A DNA stretch of 64,000 bases from a bacterium (GCA_905221205.1 CAJNCG010000002.1:372001-436000), one strand, 5' to 3'. Counted from the first letter of the stretch, positions 21,313 through 31,926 are shown. The notes: generated from the letters alone by a model not told the origin. Numbers and translations: made by a program.

Positions 21313-21969
21313 ATGAGTCTAACAGATTTACTTGAGGAGCTAGAAGCAGTAAAAGATTCTAAAAAAGCAGGGCCCATGGGAGCCTATATGCGCCATCGAT
21401 TTTCCTTTCTAGGCGTTGCGGCGCCAGAAAGGAATAAACTCTATAAAAAATACTTTCCAGAAGCGAAAAAAACAAAGATTATTGATTGGGATTTTGTAGA
21501 TACTTGCTGGGAAAAAGAGTCTAGAGAATACCAGTATGTGGTTGCCAATTATTTGAAAGCAATGCAGTCTTATCTAAAGGACAGCGATTTGCCTATGCTA
21601 GAGCAGTTGATTGTTACCAAGTCTTGGTGGGATACGGTGGATATCCTAGATCGCGTAGTAGGGAGTTTGGTATACAATAAGCCGGAACTGGAAAAAATAA
21701 TCCTCCAATGGAGCTTGTCAGACAATATCTGGCTGAGACGAGTCGCTATTGACCACCAGTTGTTAAGAAAAGAGAAGACCAATGTTCAATTAATGGAAAA
21801 GATTCTGCTTCATAATTTGAATCAAACAGAATTCTTTATCAATAAAGCCGTTGGATGGGCTCTGCGAGACTACTCCAAAACGAATCCAGCTTGGGTAGAA
21901 ACTTTCATTGAGAAAAACAAGGAAAGAATGGCTGAACTTAGTATCAAAGAAGCGAGCAAGTACCTCTAG
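21313..21969 (+). CDS. AlkD-like DNA alkylation repair protein
   Basis: 218 residues. The sequence is a set of HEAT-like helical repeats (SFLGVAAPERNKLYKKYFPEA, then WWDTVDILDRVVGSLVYN and WLRRVAIDHQLLRKEKTN), matching the AlkC/AlkD superfamily of DNA glycosylases that remove bulky or cationic alkylated bases. The tryptophan pair and aspartate in the SWWDTVD segment are in the family's active-site region. It directly follows liaR without a gap, so it may be co-expressed with the envelope-stress system, as in other mitis-group genomes. Whether it acts on alkylated DNA here is inferred. Confidence 0.88.
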   Translation: MSLTDLLEELEAVKDSKKAGPMGAYMRHRFSFLGVAAPERNKLYKKYFPEAKKTKIIDWDFVDTCWEKESREYQYVVANYLKAMQSYLKDSDLPMLEQLIVTKSWWDTVDILDRVVGSLVYNKPELEKIILQWSLSDNIWLRRVAIDHQLLRKEKTNVQLMEKILLHNLNQTEFFINKAVGWALRDYSKTNPAWVETFIEKNKERMAELSIKEASKYL

Positions 21970-21994
21970 TATCATTGAAAAGCGCATTCATTAC

Positions 21995-22024
21995 TTGAAA
22001 AAAGTCGCTCGTTTATGTTATAAT
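21995..22024 (+). promoter_or_regulatory. tig promoter
   Basis: TTGAAA at 21995-22000 and TATAAT at 22019-22024 with an 18-base spacer, 38 bases before the trigger factor start. Confidence 0.75.
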
Positions 22025-22061
22025 AGACTGTATTTAAAAAATTTTAAGGAGAAATGACAGA

Positions 22062-23345
22062 ATGTCTGTATCATTTGAAAACAAAGAAACAAACCGTGGT
22101 GTCTTGACTTTCACTATCTCTCAAGACCAAATCAAACCAGAATTGGACCGTGTCTTCAACTCAGTGAAGAAATCTCTTAATGTTCCAGGGTTCCGTAAAG
22201 GTCACCTTCCACGTCCTATCTTCGACAAAAAATTTGGTGAAGAGTCACTTTACCAAGACGTTATGAACGCTCTTTTGCCAAACGCTTATGAAGCAGCTGT
22301 AAAAGAAGCTGGTCTTGAAGTGGTTGCTCAACCAAAAATTGACGTAACTTCAATGGAAAAAGGTCAAGACTGGGTTATCACTGCTGAAGTTGTTACAAAA
22401 CCTGAAGTAAAATTGGGTGACTACAAAAACCTTGAAGTATCAGTTGATCTAGAAAAAGAAGTAACTGACGCTGATGTTGAAGAGCGTATCGAACGCGAAC
22501 GCAACAACTTGGCTGAATTGGTTATCAAAGAAGCTGCTGCTGAAAACGGCGACACTGTTGTCATCGACTTTGTTGGTTCTATCGACGGTGTTGAATTTGA
22601 CGGCGGAAAAGGTGAAAACTTCTCACTTGGACTTGGTTCAGGTCAATTCATCCCTGGTTTCGAAGACCAATTGGTAGGTCACTCAGCTGGCGAAACTGTT
22701 GATGTTATCGTAACATTCCCAGAAGACTACCAAGCAGAAGAACTTGCAGGTAAAGAAGCTAAATTCGTAACAACTATCCACGAAGTAAAAGCTAAAGAAG
22801 TTCCAGCTCTTGACGATGAACTTGCAAAAGACATCGACGAAGAAGTTGAAACACTTGCTGAATTGAAAGAAAAATACCGCAACGAATTGGCTGCGGCTAA
22901 AGAAGAAGCTTACAAAGATGCCGTTGAAGGTGCAGCAATCGATAAAGCTGTAGAAAACGCTGAAATCGTAGAACTTCCAGAAGAAATGATCCACGAAGAA
23001 GTTCACCGTTCAGTAAACGAATTCCTTGGAAACTTGCAACGTCAAGGTATCAACCCTGACATGTACTTCCAAATCACTGGAACTACTCAAGAAGACCTTC
23101 ACAAACAATACGAGGGAGAAGCTGAGTCACGTACTAAGACTAACCTTGTTATCGAAGCAGTTGCTAAAGCTGAAGGTTTTGACGCTTCAGAAGAAGAAAT
23201 CCAAAAAGAAATCGAGCAATTGGCAACAGACTACAACATGGAAGTTGCTCAAGTACAAAGCTTGCTTTCAGCTGATATGTTGAAACACGATATCACAATC
23301 AAAAAAGCTGTTGAATTGATTACAAGCACAGCAACAGTTAAATAA
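22062..23345 (+). CDS. tig: Trigger factor (ribosome-associated chaperone and prolyl isomerase)
   Basis: 427 residues, full length. The N-terminal ribosome-binding domain carries the signature [17 protein letters not shown] at about residue 44. The FKBP-type isomerase domain spans about 160-245 ([20 protein letters not shown]), and the C-terminal arms follow. It meets nascent chains at the ribosome exit and assists secretion in streptococci. Codon use is strongly biased to optimal codons (for example repeated GAA, AAA, GCT), as expected of an abundant protein. Monocistronic, with its own promoter; a BOX element and terminator follow. Confidence 0.97.
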   Translation: MSVSFENKETNRGVLTFTISQDQIKPELDRVFNSVKKSLNVPGFRKGHLPRPIFDKKFGEESLYQDVMNALLPNAYEAAVKEAGLEVVAQPKIDVTSMEKGQDWVITAEVVTKPEVKLGDYKNLEVSVDLEKEVTDADVEERIERERNNLAELVIKEAAAENGDTVVIDFVGSIDGVEFDGGKGENFSLGLGSGQFIPGFEDQLVGHSAGETVDVIVTFPEDYQAEELAGKEAKFVTTIHEVKAKEVPALDDELAKDIDEEVETLAELKEKYRNELAAAKEEAYKDAVEGAAIDKAVENAEIVELPEEMIHEEVHRSVNEFLGNLQRQGINPDMYFQITGTTQEDLHKQYEGEAESRTKTNLVIEAVAKAEGFDASEEEIQKEIEQLATDYNMEVAQVQSLLSADMLKHDITIKKAVELITSTATVK

Positions 23346-23348
23346 TCT

Positions 23349-23454
23349 TATACTCTTCGAAAATCAAATTCAAACCACGTCAGCGTCGCCTTACCGTACT
23401 CAAGTACAGCTTGCGGCTAGCTTCCTAGTTTGCTCTTTGATTTTCATTGAGTAT
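23349..23454 (+). repeat. BOX element, A-C form without boxB
   Basis: 106 bases from TATACTCTTCGAAAATCAAA to the end TTTCATTGAGTAT. It differs from the copy at 14961 at only a few positions and also lacks boxB. It lies in the 3' region of tig, before the shared terminator. Confidence 0.92.
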
Positions 23455-23462
23455 TCATAAAC

Positions 23463-23492
23463 AAAAATCCCACCTGAATTGGTGGGTTTTCT
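23463..23492. terminator. Bidirectional terminator between tig and recD2
   Basis: CCCACC/GGTGGG stem with flanking A and T runs on both sides and a six-base loop; serves the convergent tig and recD2 transcripts. Confidence 0.75.
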
Positions 23493-23498
23493 TGTGCA

Positions 23499-25865
23499 CT
23501 ATTTTCCAAAAATCTCTTTGAGGTCTGCGTCTGTAATCCCAATCATGGCTGGGATGCTATCCCAGTTTTCTTCGGTTAGGATGTAGGATTGTTCAGAGTC
23601 ACTTGATGCGGTAGTTTCAAAGACAGCTGGTGTATTTTCTTCAACATTCTCCAATAAATCACTGAAGCGTTCAATCAGATAGGTTTTTCGGGCAGTTCCG
23701 ATGTGCTGGGTAGCATAGTCGAAGGCCTGTAATTCACCTAGTAAGATAAGCTTGCTTTTGGCGCGTGTAATGGCTGTGTAGATGAGATTTCGCTCCAGCA
23801 TACGTCGGCTAGCACTGGTAATGGGCAGGATGACGACGGGAAACTCACTTCCCTGAGATTTATGAATACTCATGGCATAGGCCAAGCGAATCTTGTACCA
23901 TTCGTTACGTGGGTAGGAGACCTCGTTGCCATCAAAATCAATCACAATTTCGTCCTGTTTTGACTCGGTGTATTTACCGGGAATTAGGTCTGTGATAGCT
24001 CCTAAATCACCATTAAAGACATTGATTTCAGCATCGTTGACCAAGTGAATGACCTTGTCGCCCTTACGATAGTGACACTGGGGAGCCTCAAAACTGAGTT
24101 TGTCTTTTTGTGGTGGATTGAGCAGGTCTTGCATGAGCTGGTTGATGGTATCAATCCCTGCTGTCCCTCGGTACATGGGAGCCAGAACTTGGATATCACG
24201 GGCAGGGATGCCGCTTCTGAGGGCAGCGCCTAAGATTTTCTCAATGGTGGCAGGAATATGGCCACTAGCAATTTCAAAGTAGGAGCGGTCTGCTTTTTTC
24301 TGGGTGAAATCAGCTGGCAAGATTCCCTGTCGAATCTGACTTGCTAGGGTTACTATGGTTGATTCTTCGCTTTGTCGGTAAATTTTTTCCAAACGAGTCT
24401 GAGGAATTAAAGGAATATGAAGCAGATCAGCTAGAACCTGTCCAGGACTGACAGAAGGCAACTGGTCGCTGTCACCCACGATGAGGATTTTACTGTTAGA
24501 AGAGATGTTGGAGAAGAGTTGATTGGCCAGCCAAGTGTCTACCATGGAAAATTCATCTACGATAATAAAGTCGGCATCCAGATAATCTTCCAGATGACTG
24601 GTATCATCGTCGCCTGTCATTCCCAAGTGACGGTGTATGGTCGCGCTAGGCAAACCTGTCAATTCATTCATGCGTCGAGCTGCTCGACCGGTTGGAGCGG
24701 CAAGAAGAATCGGCAGGTTGCTTTTTTTCCTGAGATCAAGTCCTTCCAAGAGAGCATAAACAGCGATAATCCCATTGATAACAGTTGTCTTACCAGTACC
24801 GGGCCCACCTGTCAGGATAAAGACCTTGTTCTGGATAGCGTCGCAGATAGCTTGTTTTTGAATGCTATCATACTCAATCCCTAGTTCTTGCTCGACAGTA
24901 GTGATATGTTTTTGAATGGTTTCGAGATCCTGACTCTTCTGTTTTTCTTTTTCAAGGATACGAACCAAGTGACTACGGATCCCTTCCTCCGCGAAAAAGA
25001 GACTATTGTCAAAGATTTTGGTATCAATTTGCTGAACCTTGTCTTCTTCAATCAGGTAGGAGAGTTCTTGAGCCACTTGGCTGGGATCAAGTTCCACGGG
25101 ACGGGAAGACTCAAGGAGATTAAGGGTTTGTTCTAGCAAATCTCGTGCTTCAACATAGGTATCCCCTGTTTCCATACAGGCCTGAAAAAGACTGTGAACT
25201 AGACCGGCACGGAAGCGTTCAGGAGCCTGACTTTCGATGCCAAGTTCCTCCGCTAGTTGGTCAGCAATGGTAAAGCCCAAACCCTTGATATCTTCAACCA
25301 GCTGGTAGGGATAATTTTCAACCACATCAAGGGTTTCTTCCTTGTAAAAGTCTTGAATCTGAAAGGCTAATTTATTGGGGATGCCGTAGTTGGCTAGTTT
25401 GGCCAAGACCATCTCGGTCCCGTAGTTGAGACGAAGAGTGGAGACGAATGCCTCGCGATTTTTGGCAGAGAGACCTGCGATGCCTTCTAGCTTTTCTGGG
25501 TGTTGCAGAATTTCGTCAATGGTATTGTCACCATAGGTGTCCACGATTTTCTGAGCTGTCTTGAGACCAATTCCCTTGAAATGGCTACTTGAAAAGTACT
25601 TAACCAGCCCTTTACTAGTTGGTTTTGCGCGTTCATAACGGCTGATTTGCAGTTGTTCCCCATACTTGGAGTGCTGGACAATTTGCCCCCAAAAAGTGTA
25701 GTCTTCGCCCTCAATTACATCAGCCATGGTTCCTGTGACAATGATTTCAAAATCATCAAAATCATCTGCGTCCGTATCTTCGATTTCTAGGAGGAGGATG
25801 CGATAAAAATTGCTGGGATTTTCAAAAATAATCCGTTCAATGGTTCCTGAAAAATAAACTTCCAT
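23499..25865 (-). CDS. recD2: RecD2-type 5'-3' DNA helicase
   Basis: 788 residues from the ATG at 25865, which is preceded by AAAGGA; an in-frame start 15 bases further upstream has no such site. The N-terminal part has an OB-like region and helix-hairpin-helix repeats (FKGIGLKTAQKIVDTYG, then LEGIAGLSAKNREAF). The helicase core has Walker A GGPGTGKT at residues 353-360, Walker B VDEFSMVDTWLA, and the C-terminal motif YAMSIHKSQGSEFPVVI. RecD2 proteins work without RecBC in DNA repair and replication-fork maintenance in Firmicutes. The gene points away from lepB with about 120 bases between them. Confidence 0.95.
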   Translation of the reverse strand: MEVYFSGTIERIIFENPSNFYRILLLEIEDTDADDFDDFEIIVTGTMADVIEGEDYTFWGQIVQHSKYGEQLQISRYERAKPTSKGLVKYFSSSHFKGIGLKTAQKIVDTYGDNTIDEILQHPEKLEGIAGLSAKNREAFVSTLRLNYGTEMVLAKLANYGIPNKLAFQIQDFYKEETLDVVENYPYQLVEDIKGLGFTIADQLAEELGIESQAPERFRAGLVHSLFQACMETGDTYVEARDLLEQTLNLLESSRPVELDPSQVAQELSYLIEEDKVQQIDTKIFDNSLFFAEEGIRSHLVRILEKEKQKSQDLETIQKHITTVEQELGIEYDSIQKQAICDAIQNKVFILTGGPGTGKTTVINGIIAVYALLEGLDLRKKSNLPILLAAPTGRAARRMNELTGLPSATIHRHLGMTGDDDTSHLEDYLDADFIIVDEFSMVDTWLANQLFSNISSNSKILIVGDSDQLPSVSPGQVLADLLHIPLIPQTRLEKIYRQSEESTIVTLASQIRQGILPADFTQKKADRSYFEIASGHIPATIEKILGAALRSGIPARDIQVLAPMYRGTAGIDTINQLMQDLLNPPQKDKLSFEAPQCHYRKGDKVIHLVNDAEINVFNGDLGAITDLIPGKYTESKQDEIVIDFDGNEVSYPRNEWYKIRLAYAMSIHKSQGSEFPVVILPITSASRRMLERNLIYTAITRAKSKLILLGELQAFDYATQHIGTARKTYLIERFSDLLENVEENTPAVFETTASSDSEQSYILTEENWDSIPAMIGITDADLKEIFGK

Positions 25866-25983
25866 AAAATTCCTTTGCATGAATAGGTGAGAGTTGGGGT
25901 TGTTTTTACTATAGTCAATAAACTATCACTTCTCACGATAGAAGAAGAGGCTGAGATTGTCGATTCTCGGCCTCTTCGATTTC

Positions 25984-26598
25984 TTAAAATGTTCCGATAC
26001 GGGTGATTGGCCAGAAGCGGAATTTAGCTTCCCCTGTGATATCTTTTGCTTTAAAAGTACCTACGTGGCGGCTGTCGCTCGAAACCAAGCGGTCATCTCC
26101 GAGGAGAAGGTATTCTCCTTCTGGAACAGTAAAGCTAAAGTTGGTGTTGTAGTTGACATCAACTGTGAAGGCTTGAGCTTTTTGAGCGATGCTTCTAAAG
26201 AAAGTTCCTTTATTTCCTTCAAATCCCTTGCCTGAGTAGGTACTTTGGAGTTTATCATCCTTGAAACGTTTGATATAGTCAGCTAGGTAAGGTTCATCCG
26301 TCTCTTTGTCATTGATGTAAAGTTTATCGTTTTCGTAACGGATAGTGTCGCCAGGCATTCCAATCACTCGCTTGACGATGTCCTTATTGCCATCTTCCTC
26401 ATGGGCCACCACGATATCAAAACGGTCAATAGGGAGGTGCTTAACAACGAAGAGGATTTCGCCATCCGCTAGAGTTGGATCCATGGAATGTCCTTCTACG
26501 CGGACATTACTCCAAAAAAAGATACGGCTCAAAGCTAGTAATGACAGAATCAGGAGAAACAATCCCCACTCTTTTAAGAAATTTTTAAATGAATTCAT
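25984..26598 (-). CDS. lepB: Signal peptidase I
   Basis: 204 residues. One N-terminal membrane span (about 10-29), then the catalytic serine S38 (EGHSMDPTL) and general-base lysine K76 (KRVIGMPGD); the DDRLVSSDSRHVG box near 170 completes the family signature. It cleaves signal peptides of exported proteins at the outer face of the membrane, and would process the choline-binding proteins encoded in this window. It starts four bases after the rnhC stop, so rnhC-lepB form one unit, as in pneumococcus. Confidence 0.96.
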   Translation of the reverse strand: MNSFKNFLKEWGLFLLILSLLALSRIFFWSNVRVEGHSMDPTLADGEILFVVKHLPIDRFDIVVAHEEDGNKDIVKRVIGMPGDTIRYENDKLYINDKETDEPYLADYIKRFKDDKLQSTYSGKGFEGNKGTFFRSIAQKAQAFTVDVNYNTNFSFTVPEGEYLLLGDDRLVSSDSRHVGTFKAKDITGEAKFRFWPITRIGTF

Positions 26599-26601
26599 AA
26601 C

Positions 26602-27483
26602 TTACCTTTCTAAGCGTTTTTTCGCTTTTTCAGTATTTTTAAAGTGCAGTTTGGCGCAGAAGTTGAGTCCCTGCATACCATAGGCTTGCAAAATCTGGCT
26701 AGCCACCTTGTCAGAAGCCGTTCCAGCTCCACTTGGAAGCTGATAGCCCAGTTCTCGTCCTAGATTTTCAAGATTTTCCAGAAAGAGATCACGCGCAATG
26801 ATAGAAGAAACTGCGACAGCCAAGTATTTGCCTTCAGCCTTTTCTTCTAAGCTGATAGGATTGCTGAAACGATTGGCCTCTTGTGCCAAGTACTTGTCAT
26901 AATTTTTAGCACTGGTAAAGGCATCAATCACAATTTTCTCAGGCTGAAGACCTTTTTGAAGGAGGAGATAGATAGCCTGATTATGGAGGGCAACCTTAAC
27001 CGAAACAGCATTGTAGCGGTCTCCGATGACCTCGTTGTACTTGCTTGGTGAGAGAAGCAGTGCCTGATGCTGGATTTTTTCTTTGAGGATAGGAGCAATC
27101 TGACGGATCTTTTGGTCGGTCAGAGTCTTGGAATCCCCCACACCGAGTTTTCGTAAGAAATCATGCTGATCAGGTGTGACAAAAGAAGCCACAACTGCAA
27201 GTCCACCAAAGTAGGAACCATTTCCAACCTCATCTGTCCCAATCAAAGGGAAATTTTGTCCGCTGATTTCCTCTGCAAGCTGATAGCCAAAGAAACTGGC
27301 GTATTTCTCAGCCCCTTCACCCTGAAGCAAGACCTTTCCAGAAGTATAGATAGAAACAGTTGCTTGAGGCAGTCTCAAAAAGTAGCGGATATAGGGATTC
27401 TTACTAGGAGCCAGACTGCTTTGATAGTGTTCAAGAAAAGCCTGAATCTCCTTTTCGCTTGGTGTGAGTGTTATACTTGCCAT
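26602..27483 (-). CDS. rnhC: Ribonuclease HIII
   Basis: 293 residues. An N-terminal TBP-like substrate-binding domain (about 1-75) precedes the RNase H fold, which starts with [20 protein letters not shown]; the adjacent D84-E85 pair is the metal-binding signature of the HII/HIII family. The N-terminal extension separates HIII from HII. It cuts RNA in RNA-DNA hybrids. First gene of the leftward rnhC-lepB unit; the zapA-cvpA genes diverge from it. Often annotated rnhB in older streptococcal records. Confidence 0.93.
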   Translation of the reverse strand: MASITLTPSEKEIQAFLEHYQSSLAPSKNPYIRYFLRLPQATVSIYTSGKVLLQGEGAEKYASFFGYQLAEEISGQNFPLIGTDEVGNGSYFGGLAVVASFVTPDQHDFLRKLGVGDSKTLTDQKIRQIAPILKEKIQHQALLLSPSKYNEVIGDRYNAVSVKVALHNQAIYLLLQKGLQPEKIVIDAFTSAKNYDKYLAQEANRFSNPISLEEKAEGKYLAVAVSSIIARDLFLENLENLGRELGYQLPSGAGTASDKVASQILQAYGMQGLNFCAKLHFKNTEKAKKRLER

Positions 27484-27569
27484 AGTTTCTATTGTACCAC
27501 AAAAGTAGGCAAATTTGTAAAAACTGACAAAGTTAGCGAATTTTGGTATAATATCGTGAGGTGAATTTT

Positions 27570-27872
27570 ATGGCAAATCTAAATCGATTCAAATTTACAT
27601 TCGGGAAAAAATCATTAACCTTGACAACCGAGCATGATAACCTTTTTATGGAGGAAATCGCTAAGGTTGCGACAGAAAAATACCAAGCAATTAAAGAACA
27701 AATGCCTAGTGCAGACGATGAAACGATCGCTCTTTTGTTGGCAGTCAACTGTTTGTCAACTCAGCTCAGCCGTGAGATTGAATTTGATGATAAGGAGCAA
27801 GAGTTAGAAGAACTCCGTCACAAACTTGTGACTTGTAAGCAAGAGCAGAGCAAGATTGAGGATTCCTTATGA
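27570..27872 (+). CDS. zapA: ZapA-like cell-division protein
   Basis: 100 residues from the ATG at 27570; the earlier in-frame GTG at 27561 is part of its GTGAGGTG ribosome-binding region. The N-terminal NRFKFTFGKKSLTLTTEHD matches the ZapA globular domain, and the C-terminal half (QLSREIEFDDKEQELEELRH) is a coiled coil, as in ZapA, which bundles FtsZ filaments. It overlaps cvpA by four bases. The family assignment rests on length, domain layout and conserved position next to cvpA and mutS2. Confidence 0.8.
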   Translation: MANLNRFKFTFGKKSLTLTTEHDNLFMEEIAKVATEKYQAIKEQMPSADDETIALLLAVNCLSTQLSREIEFDDKEQELEELRHKLVTCKQEQSKIEDSL

Positions 27873-28417
27873 TTTCACTCTTTCTTCTATTGGTCTTGGC
27901 TTGGGGATTTTATATCGGCTATCGGAGAGGCTTGCTCTTACAGCTTTACTACCTGATTTCAGCCATGGCATCTGCTTTTGTGGCTGGCCAGTTTTACAAG
28001 GGGCTTGGAGAGCAATTCCATTTATTGCTCCCTTATGCAAATCCGCAGGAAGGTCAGGGAACTTTCTTTTTCCCATCGGATCAACTCTTTCAGTTGGATA
28101 AGGTCTTTTACGCAGGTATCGGCTACTTGCTTGTATTTGGGATTGTCTATAGCATCGGTCGTTTGCTTGGTCTCTTGTTACACTTACTTCCTAGTAAAAA
28201 ACTGGGTGGCAAGTTGTTCCAAGTTTCAGCAGGTATCTTGTCCATGTTGGTGACCTTATTTGTCTTGCAAATGTCCTTGACCATCTTGGCGACCATTCCC
28301 ATGGCAGCTATACAAAATCCTCTTGAAAAGAGCATCGTTGCAAAACACATCATCCAGAGCATACCAGTAACAACTAGTTGGCTCAAACAAATCTGGGTGA
28401 CAAATTTAATCGGATAA
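27869..28417 (+). CDS. cvpA: CvpA family membrane protein
   Basis: 182 residues with four hydrophobic spans. It begins ISLFLLLVLAWGFYIGYRRGLLLQ, the usual opening of the CvpA/colicin V production family (Pfam CvpA), with the conserved GYRRG just after the first span. The function in streptococci is not settled; homologues affect envelope homeostasis. Translationally coupled to zapA and followed by a terminator before mutS2. Confidence 0.88.
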   Translation: MISLFLLLVLAWGFYIGYRRGLLLQLYYLISAMASAFVAGQFYKGLGEQFHLLLPYANPQEGQGTFFFPSDQLFQLDKVFYAGIGYLLVFGIVYSIGRLLGLLLHLLPSKKLGGKLFQVSAGILSMLVTLFVLQMSLTILATIPMAAIQNPLEKSIVAKHIIQSIPVTTSWLKQIWVTNLIG

Positions 28418-28449
28418 AAAGGGCAGGATTTTTCCTAGCCCTTTGTTTA
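28418..28449 (+). terminator. zapA-cvpA terminator
   Basis: AAAGGGC/GCCCTTT stem with an inner AGGA/TCCT pair and a T-rich tail, immediately after the cvpA stop. Confidence 0.7.
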
Positions 28450-28519
28450 CAGATTGACTAGAATCTATCAGAATGTAAAAAGCTAATACACCTAGACATT
28501 CAAAGATAAGGAAATAAAG

Positions 28520-30856
28520 ATGAACAAGAAAATATTAGAAACATTAGAGTTCAATAAGGTCAAGGCCTTGTTTGAACCTCATTTGTTGACCGAGCAGGGC
28601 TTGGAGCAATTGAGACAGCTGGCTCCGACTGCCAGAGCAGATAAAATCAAACAGGCTTTTGCTGAGATGAAGGAAATGCAAGCTCTCTTTGTCGAGCAAC
28701 CGCATTTTACCATTCTTGCAACTAAGGAAATTGCAGGAGTCTGCAAGCGGTTGGAGATGGGGGCGGACCTCAATATCGAGGAGTTCCTCCTCTTGAAGCG
28801 CGTGCTTCTTTCTAGCCGAGAACTGCAAAGTTTTTATGCTAATCTGGAAAATGTCAGCTTGGAAGAATTAGCCCTCTGGTTTGAGAAGTTACACGATTTT
28901 CCGCAATTACAAGGGAACTTACAGGCCTTTAATGATGCAGGTTTCATTGAAAATTTTGCCAGTGAAGAATTGGCGCGAATCCGTCGAAAAATTCATGATA
29001 GCGAAAGTCAGGTACGTGATGTTTTGCAAGACTTGCTCAAGCAAAAAGCGCAGATGTTGACAGAAGGAATTGTTGCAAGCAGAAATGGCCGTCAGGTTTT
29101 ACCAGTCAAAAACACCTACCGCAACAAGATTGCAGGTGTTGTTCATGATATTTCTGCCAGCGGAAACACCGTCTATATCGAACCCCGTGAGGTGGTCAAA
29201 CTGAGCGAAGAAATTGCTAGTTTACGAGCAGATGAGCGCTATGAAATGCTTCGAATTCTCCAAGAAATTTCTGAGCGTGTCCGCCCTCATGCGGCTGAAA
29301 TTGCCAATGACGCTTGGATTATCGGCCATCTGGACTTGATTCGTGCCAAGGTCCGCTTTATCCAAGAAAGACAAGCAGTCGTACCTCAGTTGTCAGAAAA
29401 TCAAGAGATTCAATTGCTCCATGTCTGCCATCCTCTGGTCAAAAATGCCGTCGCAAATGATGTCCATTTTGGTCAAGATTTAACAGCGATTGTCATTACA
29501 GGTCCCAATACAGGTGGTAAGACCATCATGCTCAAAACTCTGGGCTTGACGCAGGTTATGGCTCAGTCTGGTTTGCCGATTTTAGCGGACAAGGGAAGTC
29601 GTGTTGGTATTTTTGAAGAAATCTTTGCCGATATTGGCGATGAGCAGTCTATTGAGCAGAGCTTGTCTACCTTCTCTAGTCACATGACCAATATCGTGGA
29701 TATTCTTGGCAAGGTCAACCAACATTCCCTCTTACTCTTGGATGAGTTGGGGGCTGGTACAGACCCTCAAGAAGGAGCTGCCCTTGCCATGGCAATTCTG
29801 GAAGATCTTCGCCTGCGTCAAGTCAAGACCATGGCGACGACTCACTATCCTGAGCTCAAGGCCTATGGTATCGAGACAGCTTTTGTCCAAAATGCCAGCA
29901 TGGAGTTTGATACTGCCACTCTTCGCCCGACTTATCGTTTTATGCAGGGCGTTCCTGGCCGAAGCAATGCCTTTGAAATTGCCAAACGTCTAGGCCTTTC
30001 AGAAGTTATCGTGGGGGATGCCAGCCAGCAGGTCGATCAGGACAATGATGTCAATCGTATCATTGAGCAACTAGAAGAGCAGACACTGGAAAGCCGCAAA
30101 CGCTTGGATAATATCCGTGAGGTGGAGCAAGAAAATCTCAAGATGAACCGTGCTCTCAAAAAACTCTACAATGAGCTCAATCGTGAAAAGGAAACCGAGC
30201 TTAATAAGGCGCGTGAACAGGCTGCTGAGATTGTGGACATGGCCCTAAGTGAAAGTGACCAGATTCTCAAAAATCTCCATAGTAAATCTCAACTCAAACC
30301 ACATGAAATCATTGAAGCCAAGGCCAAGTTGAAAAAATTGGCTCCTGAAAAAGTGGACTTGTCTAAAAACAAGGTCCTTCAAAAGGCCAAGAAAAAACGA
30401 GCTCCCAAGGTGGGAGATGATATCGTAGTTCTCAGTTATGGACAGCGTGGTACCTTGACCAGTCAACTCAAGGATGGTCGCTGGGAAGCCCAAGTCGGTT
30501 TAATCAAGATGACCTTGGAAGAGAAAGAATTTGACCTTGTTCAAGCCCAGCAAGAAAAGCAAGTCAAGAAGAAACAGGTCAATGTTGTGAAACGGACTTC
30601 TGGTCGTGGTCCACAAGCCAGACTAGACCTTCGAGGCAAACGTTATGAAGAGGCTATGAATGAGCTAGATGCCTTTATCGACCAAGCCTTGCTAAATAAT
30701 ATGGCGCAAGTTGATATCATCCATGGTATCGGAACGGGAGTAATCCGTGAAGGTGTCACCAAATACCTACAAAGAAACAAACATGTCAAGAGTTTTGGCT
30801 ATGCCCCACAAAATGCTGGAGGCAGTGGTGCGACTATTGTGACATTTAAAGGATAA
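28520..30856 (+). CDS. mutS2: MutS2 (ribosome-collision and recombination ATPase/endonuclease)
   Basis: 778 residues. N-terminal MutS-like core (about 1-310), ATPase domain with Walker [13 protein letters not shown] near residue 335 and [15 protein letters not shown] near 410, a coiled coil (about 515-605), a KOW-like segment ([18 protein letters not shown]), and a C-terminal Smr domain with the [12 protein letters not shown] and [13 protein letters not shown] motifs. It lacks the mismatch-binding N-terminus of MutS. Homologues suppress recombination and act on collided ribosomes. A bidirectional terminator follows, and beyond it the accessory island begins. Confidence 0.96.
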   Translation: MNKKILETLEFNKVKALFEPHLLTEQGLEQLRQLAPTARADKIKQAFAEMKEMQALFVEQPHFTILATKEIAGVCKRLEMGADLNIEEFLLLKRVLLSSRELQSFYANLENVSLEELALWFEKLHDFPQLQGNLQAFNDAGFIENFASEELARIRRKIHDSESQVRDVLQDLLKQKAQMLTEGIVASRNGRQVLPVKNTYRNKIAGVVHDISASGNTVYIEPREVVKLSEEIASLRADERYEMLRILQEISERVRPHAAEIANDAWIIGHLDLIRAKVRFIQERQAVVPQLSENQEIQLLHVCHPLVKNAVANDVHFGQDLTAIVITGPNTGGKTIMLKTLGLTQVMAQSGLPILADKGSRVGIFEEIFADIGDEQSIEQSLSTFSSHMTNIVDILGKVNQHSLLLLDELGAGTDPQEGAALAMAILEDLRLRQVKTMATTHYPELKAYGIETAFVQNASMEFDTATLRPTYRFMQGVPGRSNAFEIAKRLGLSEVIVGDASQQVDQDNDVNRIIEQLEEQTLESRKRLDNIREVEQENLKMNRALKKLYNELNREKETELNKAREQAAEIVDMALSESDQILKNLHSKSQLKPHEIIEAKAKLKKLAPEKVDLSKNKVLQKAKKKRAPKVGDDIVVLSYGQRGTLTSQLKDGRWEAQVGLIKMTLEEKEFDLVQAQQEKQVKKKQVNVVKRTSGRGPQARLDLRGKRYEEAMNELDAFIDQALLNNMAQVDIIHGIGTGVIREGVTKYLQRNKHVKSFGYAPQNAGGSGATIVTFKG

Positions 30857-30858
30857 GA

Positions 30859-30896
30859 AAAGCCTGAGGAAATACATAATTCCTCAAGCTTTTTTT
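30859..30896. terminator. Bidirectional terminator between mutS2 and the island regulator
   Basis: AGCCTGAGGAA/TTCCTCAAGCT stem (one mismatch) with an eight-base loop, A run on the left and seven T on the right; it marks the left boundary of the accessory region. Confidence 0.8.
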
Positions 30897-30901
30897 CTAG
30901 A

Positions 30902-31831
30902 CTAGATGTCTAAAGGTTGCCCTGTGTGATTGAGTTGTGTGACAGTAACAAAGAAATCCTCTCTCATTCGAGTCAGAAGTTGATTTGGATAGATTTTTTC
31001 AAAGTTATCGAGACTAGCAAAGATATACTTAGCAAGTTCTAGACCTTTGACATCGTCTTGTCTGAGAAAATTATTAGCACGTTCCATGGAAATGCTAATC
31101 ATCTCTGTCATCTTGGTACTCAGTAGAGGGAAAGTATTAATCACTTCCAGAGTCTTCACTGCTAAATTCTCAGCCTTATCATAGTAACCATTAACAGAGT
31201 AATGCTTGATAGCAGTTCTTAAGCAGGCAATATAGTAGTCAGCAGTACGGATTGAATGGTATTCAGTCTGTTTTTTTAGAGTATCTAATAGGTGGTAGAG
31301 CCTGTAATCTAAAAATTCGATTGAAAAGTGAGGCAGGATAGATGAAAAGATATTGACCTCAATTTTGTTCCAGTCGTCCAATTCACTAAGATAGTTCTTG
31401 ATATATTCTAGTTCTTGATAATCTTTTGGAGTCAGAAAAGAATCGCCGATGATGTTTGCGATAGCAAATTTATTGACTACACGGTTGGCAATCACATAGT
31501 GTTCAGCGATCCCAGGATTTTCCATAGGTTGATTAATCAAACTAATGATCTTTTTAAATTCACGCTTATAGGCCAAATCAGCAACTTGAGCCTGTAATTT
31601 ATGAAATTCAGTTGGAAACATTTGCGTTTTGAGACTATCAAAGGTCTCTTTATCAATTCCAATATTAGAAAGAATCTCTTCAAATTTTTGAATGGTTATT
31701 CGAGATTTCCCTTGCTCAAACTGACGTAAAAAGTGAGGAGTCACTGTAGTCCCAGCAGCTTCCTTCTGAGTAAACCCTCTCTCCTCACGAATGGCCTTAT
31801 ATACTAATCCATAAACACTTTCATCTTGCAT
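30902..31831 (-). CDS. Rgg/MutR-like transcriptional regulator
   Basis: 309 residues. An N-terminal XRE-type helix-turn-helix (about 7-62: VYKAIREERGFTQKEAAG, then FLRQFEQGKSRITIQKFEEIL) is followed by about 245 residues of helical, TPR-like repeats, the layout of the Rgg/GadR/MutR family. Such proteins bind DNA near promoters and are often controlled by short peptides; I see no convincing pheromone gene next to it. It is transcribed away from the Hsp70-like operon, and the 212-base gap contains a 16-G run and a repeat-bearing promoter module. Control of the island is inferred from this divergent arrangement. Extended -10 TGATAGAAT lies upstream on the minus strand. Confidence 0.88.
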   Translation of the reverse strand: MQDESVYGLVYKAIREERGFTQKEAAGTTVTPHFLRQFEQGKSRITIQKFEEILSNIGIDKETFDSLKTQMFPTEFHKLQAQVADLAYKREFKKIISLINQPMENPGIAEHYVIANRVVNKFAIANIIGDSFLTPKDYQELEYIKNYLSELDDWNKIEVNIFSSILPHFSIEFLDYRLYHLLDTLKKQTEYHSIRTADYYIACLRTAIKHYSVNGYYDKAENLAVKTLEVINTFPLLSTKMTEMISISMERANNFLRQDDVKGLELAKYIFASLDNFEKIYPNQLLTRMREDFFVTVTQLNHTGQPLDI

Positions 31832-31926
31832 CCTAAAGCTCCTCGAGTCATTTTTTCTATTCTATCATAATTCTACCAATTTTTAAGATAATTTTAAGAA
31901 AAAAGTAATTATAGTTACGTTTTTTC

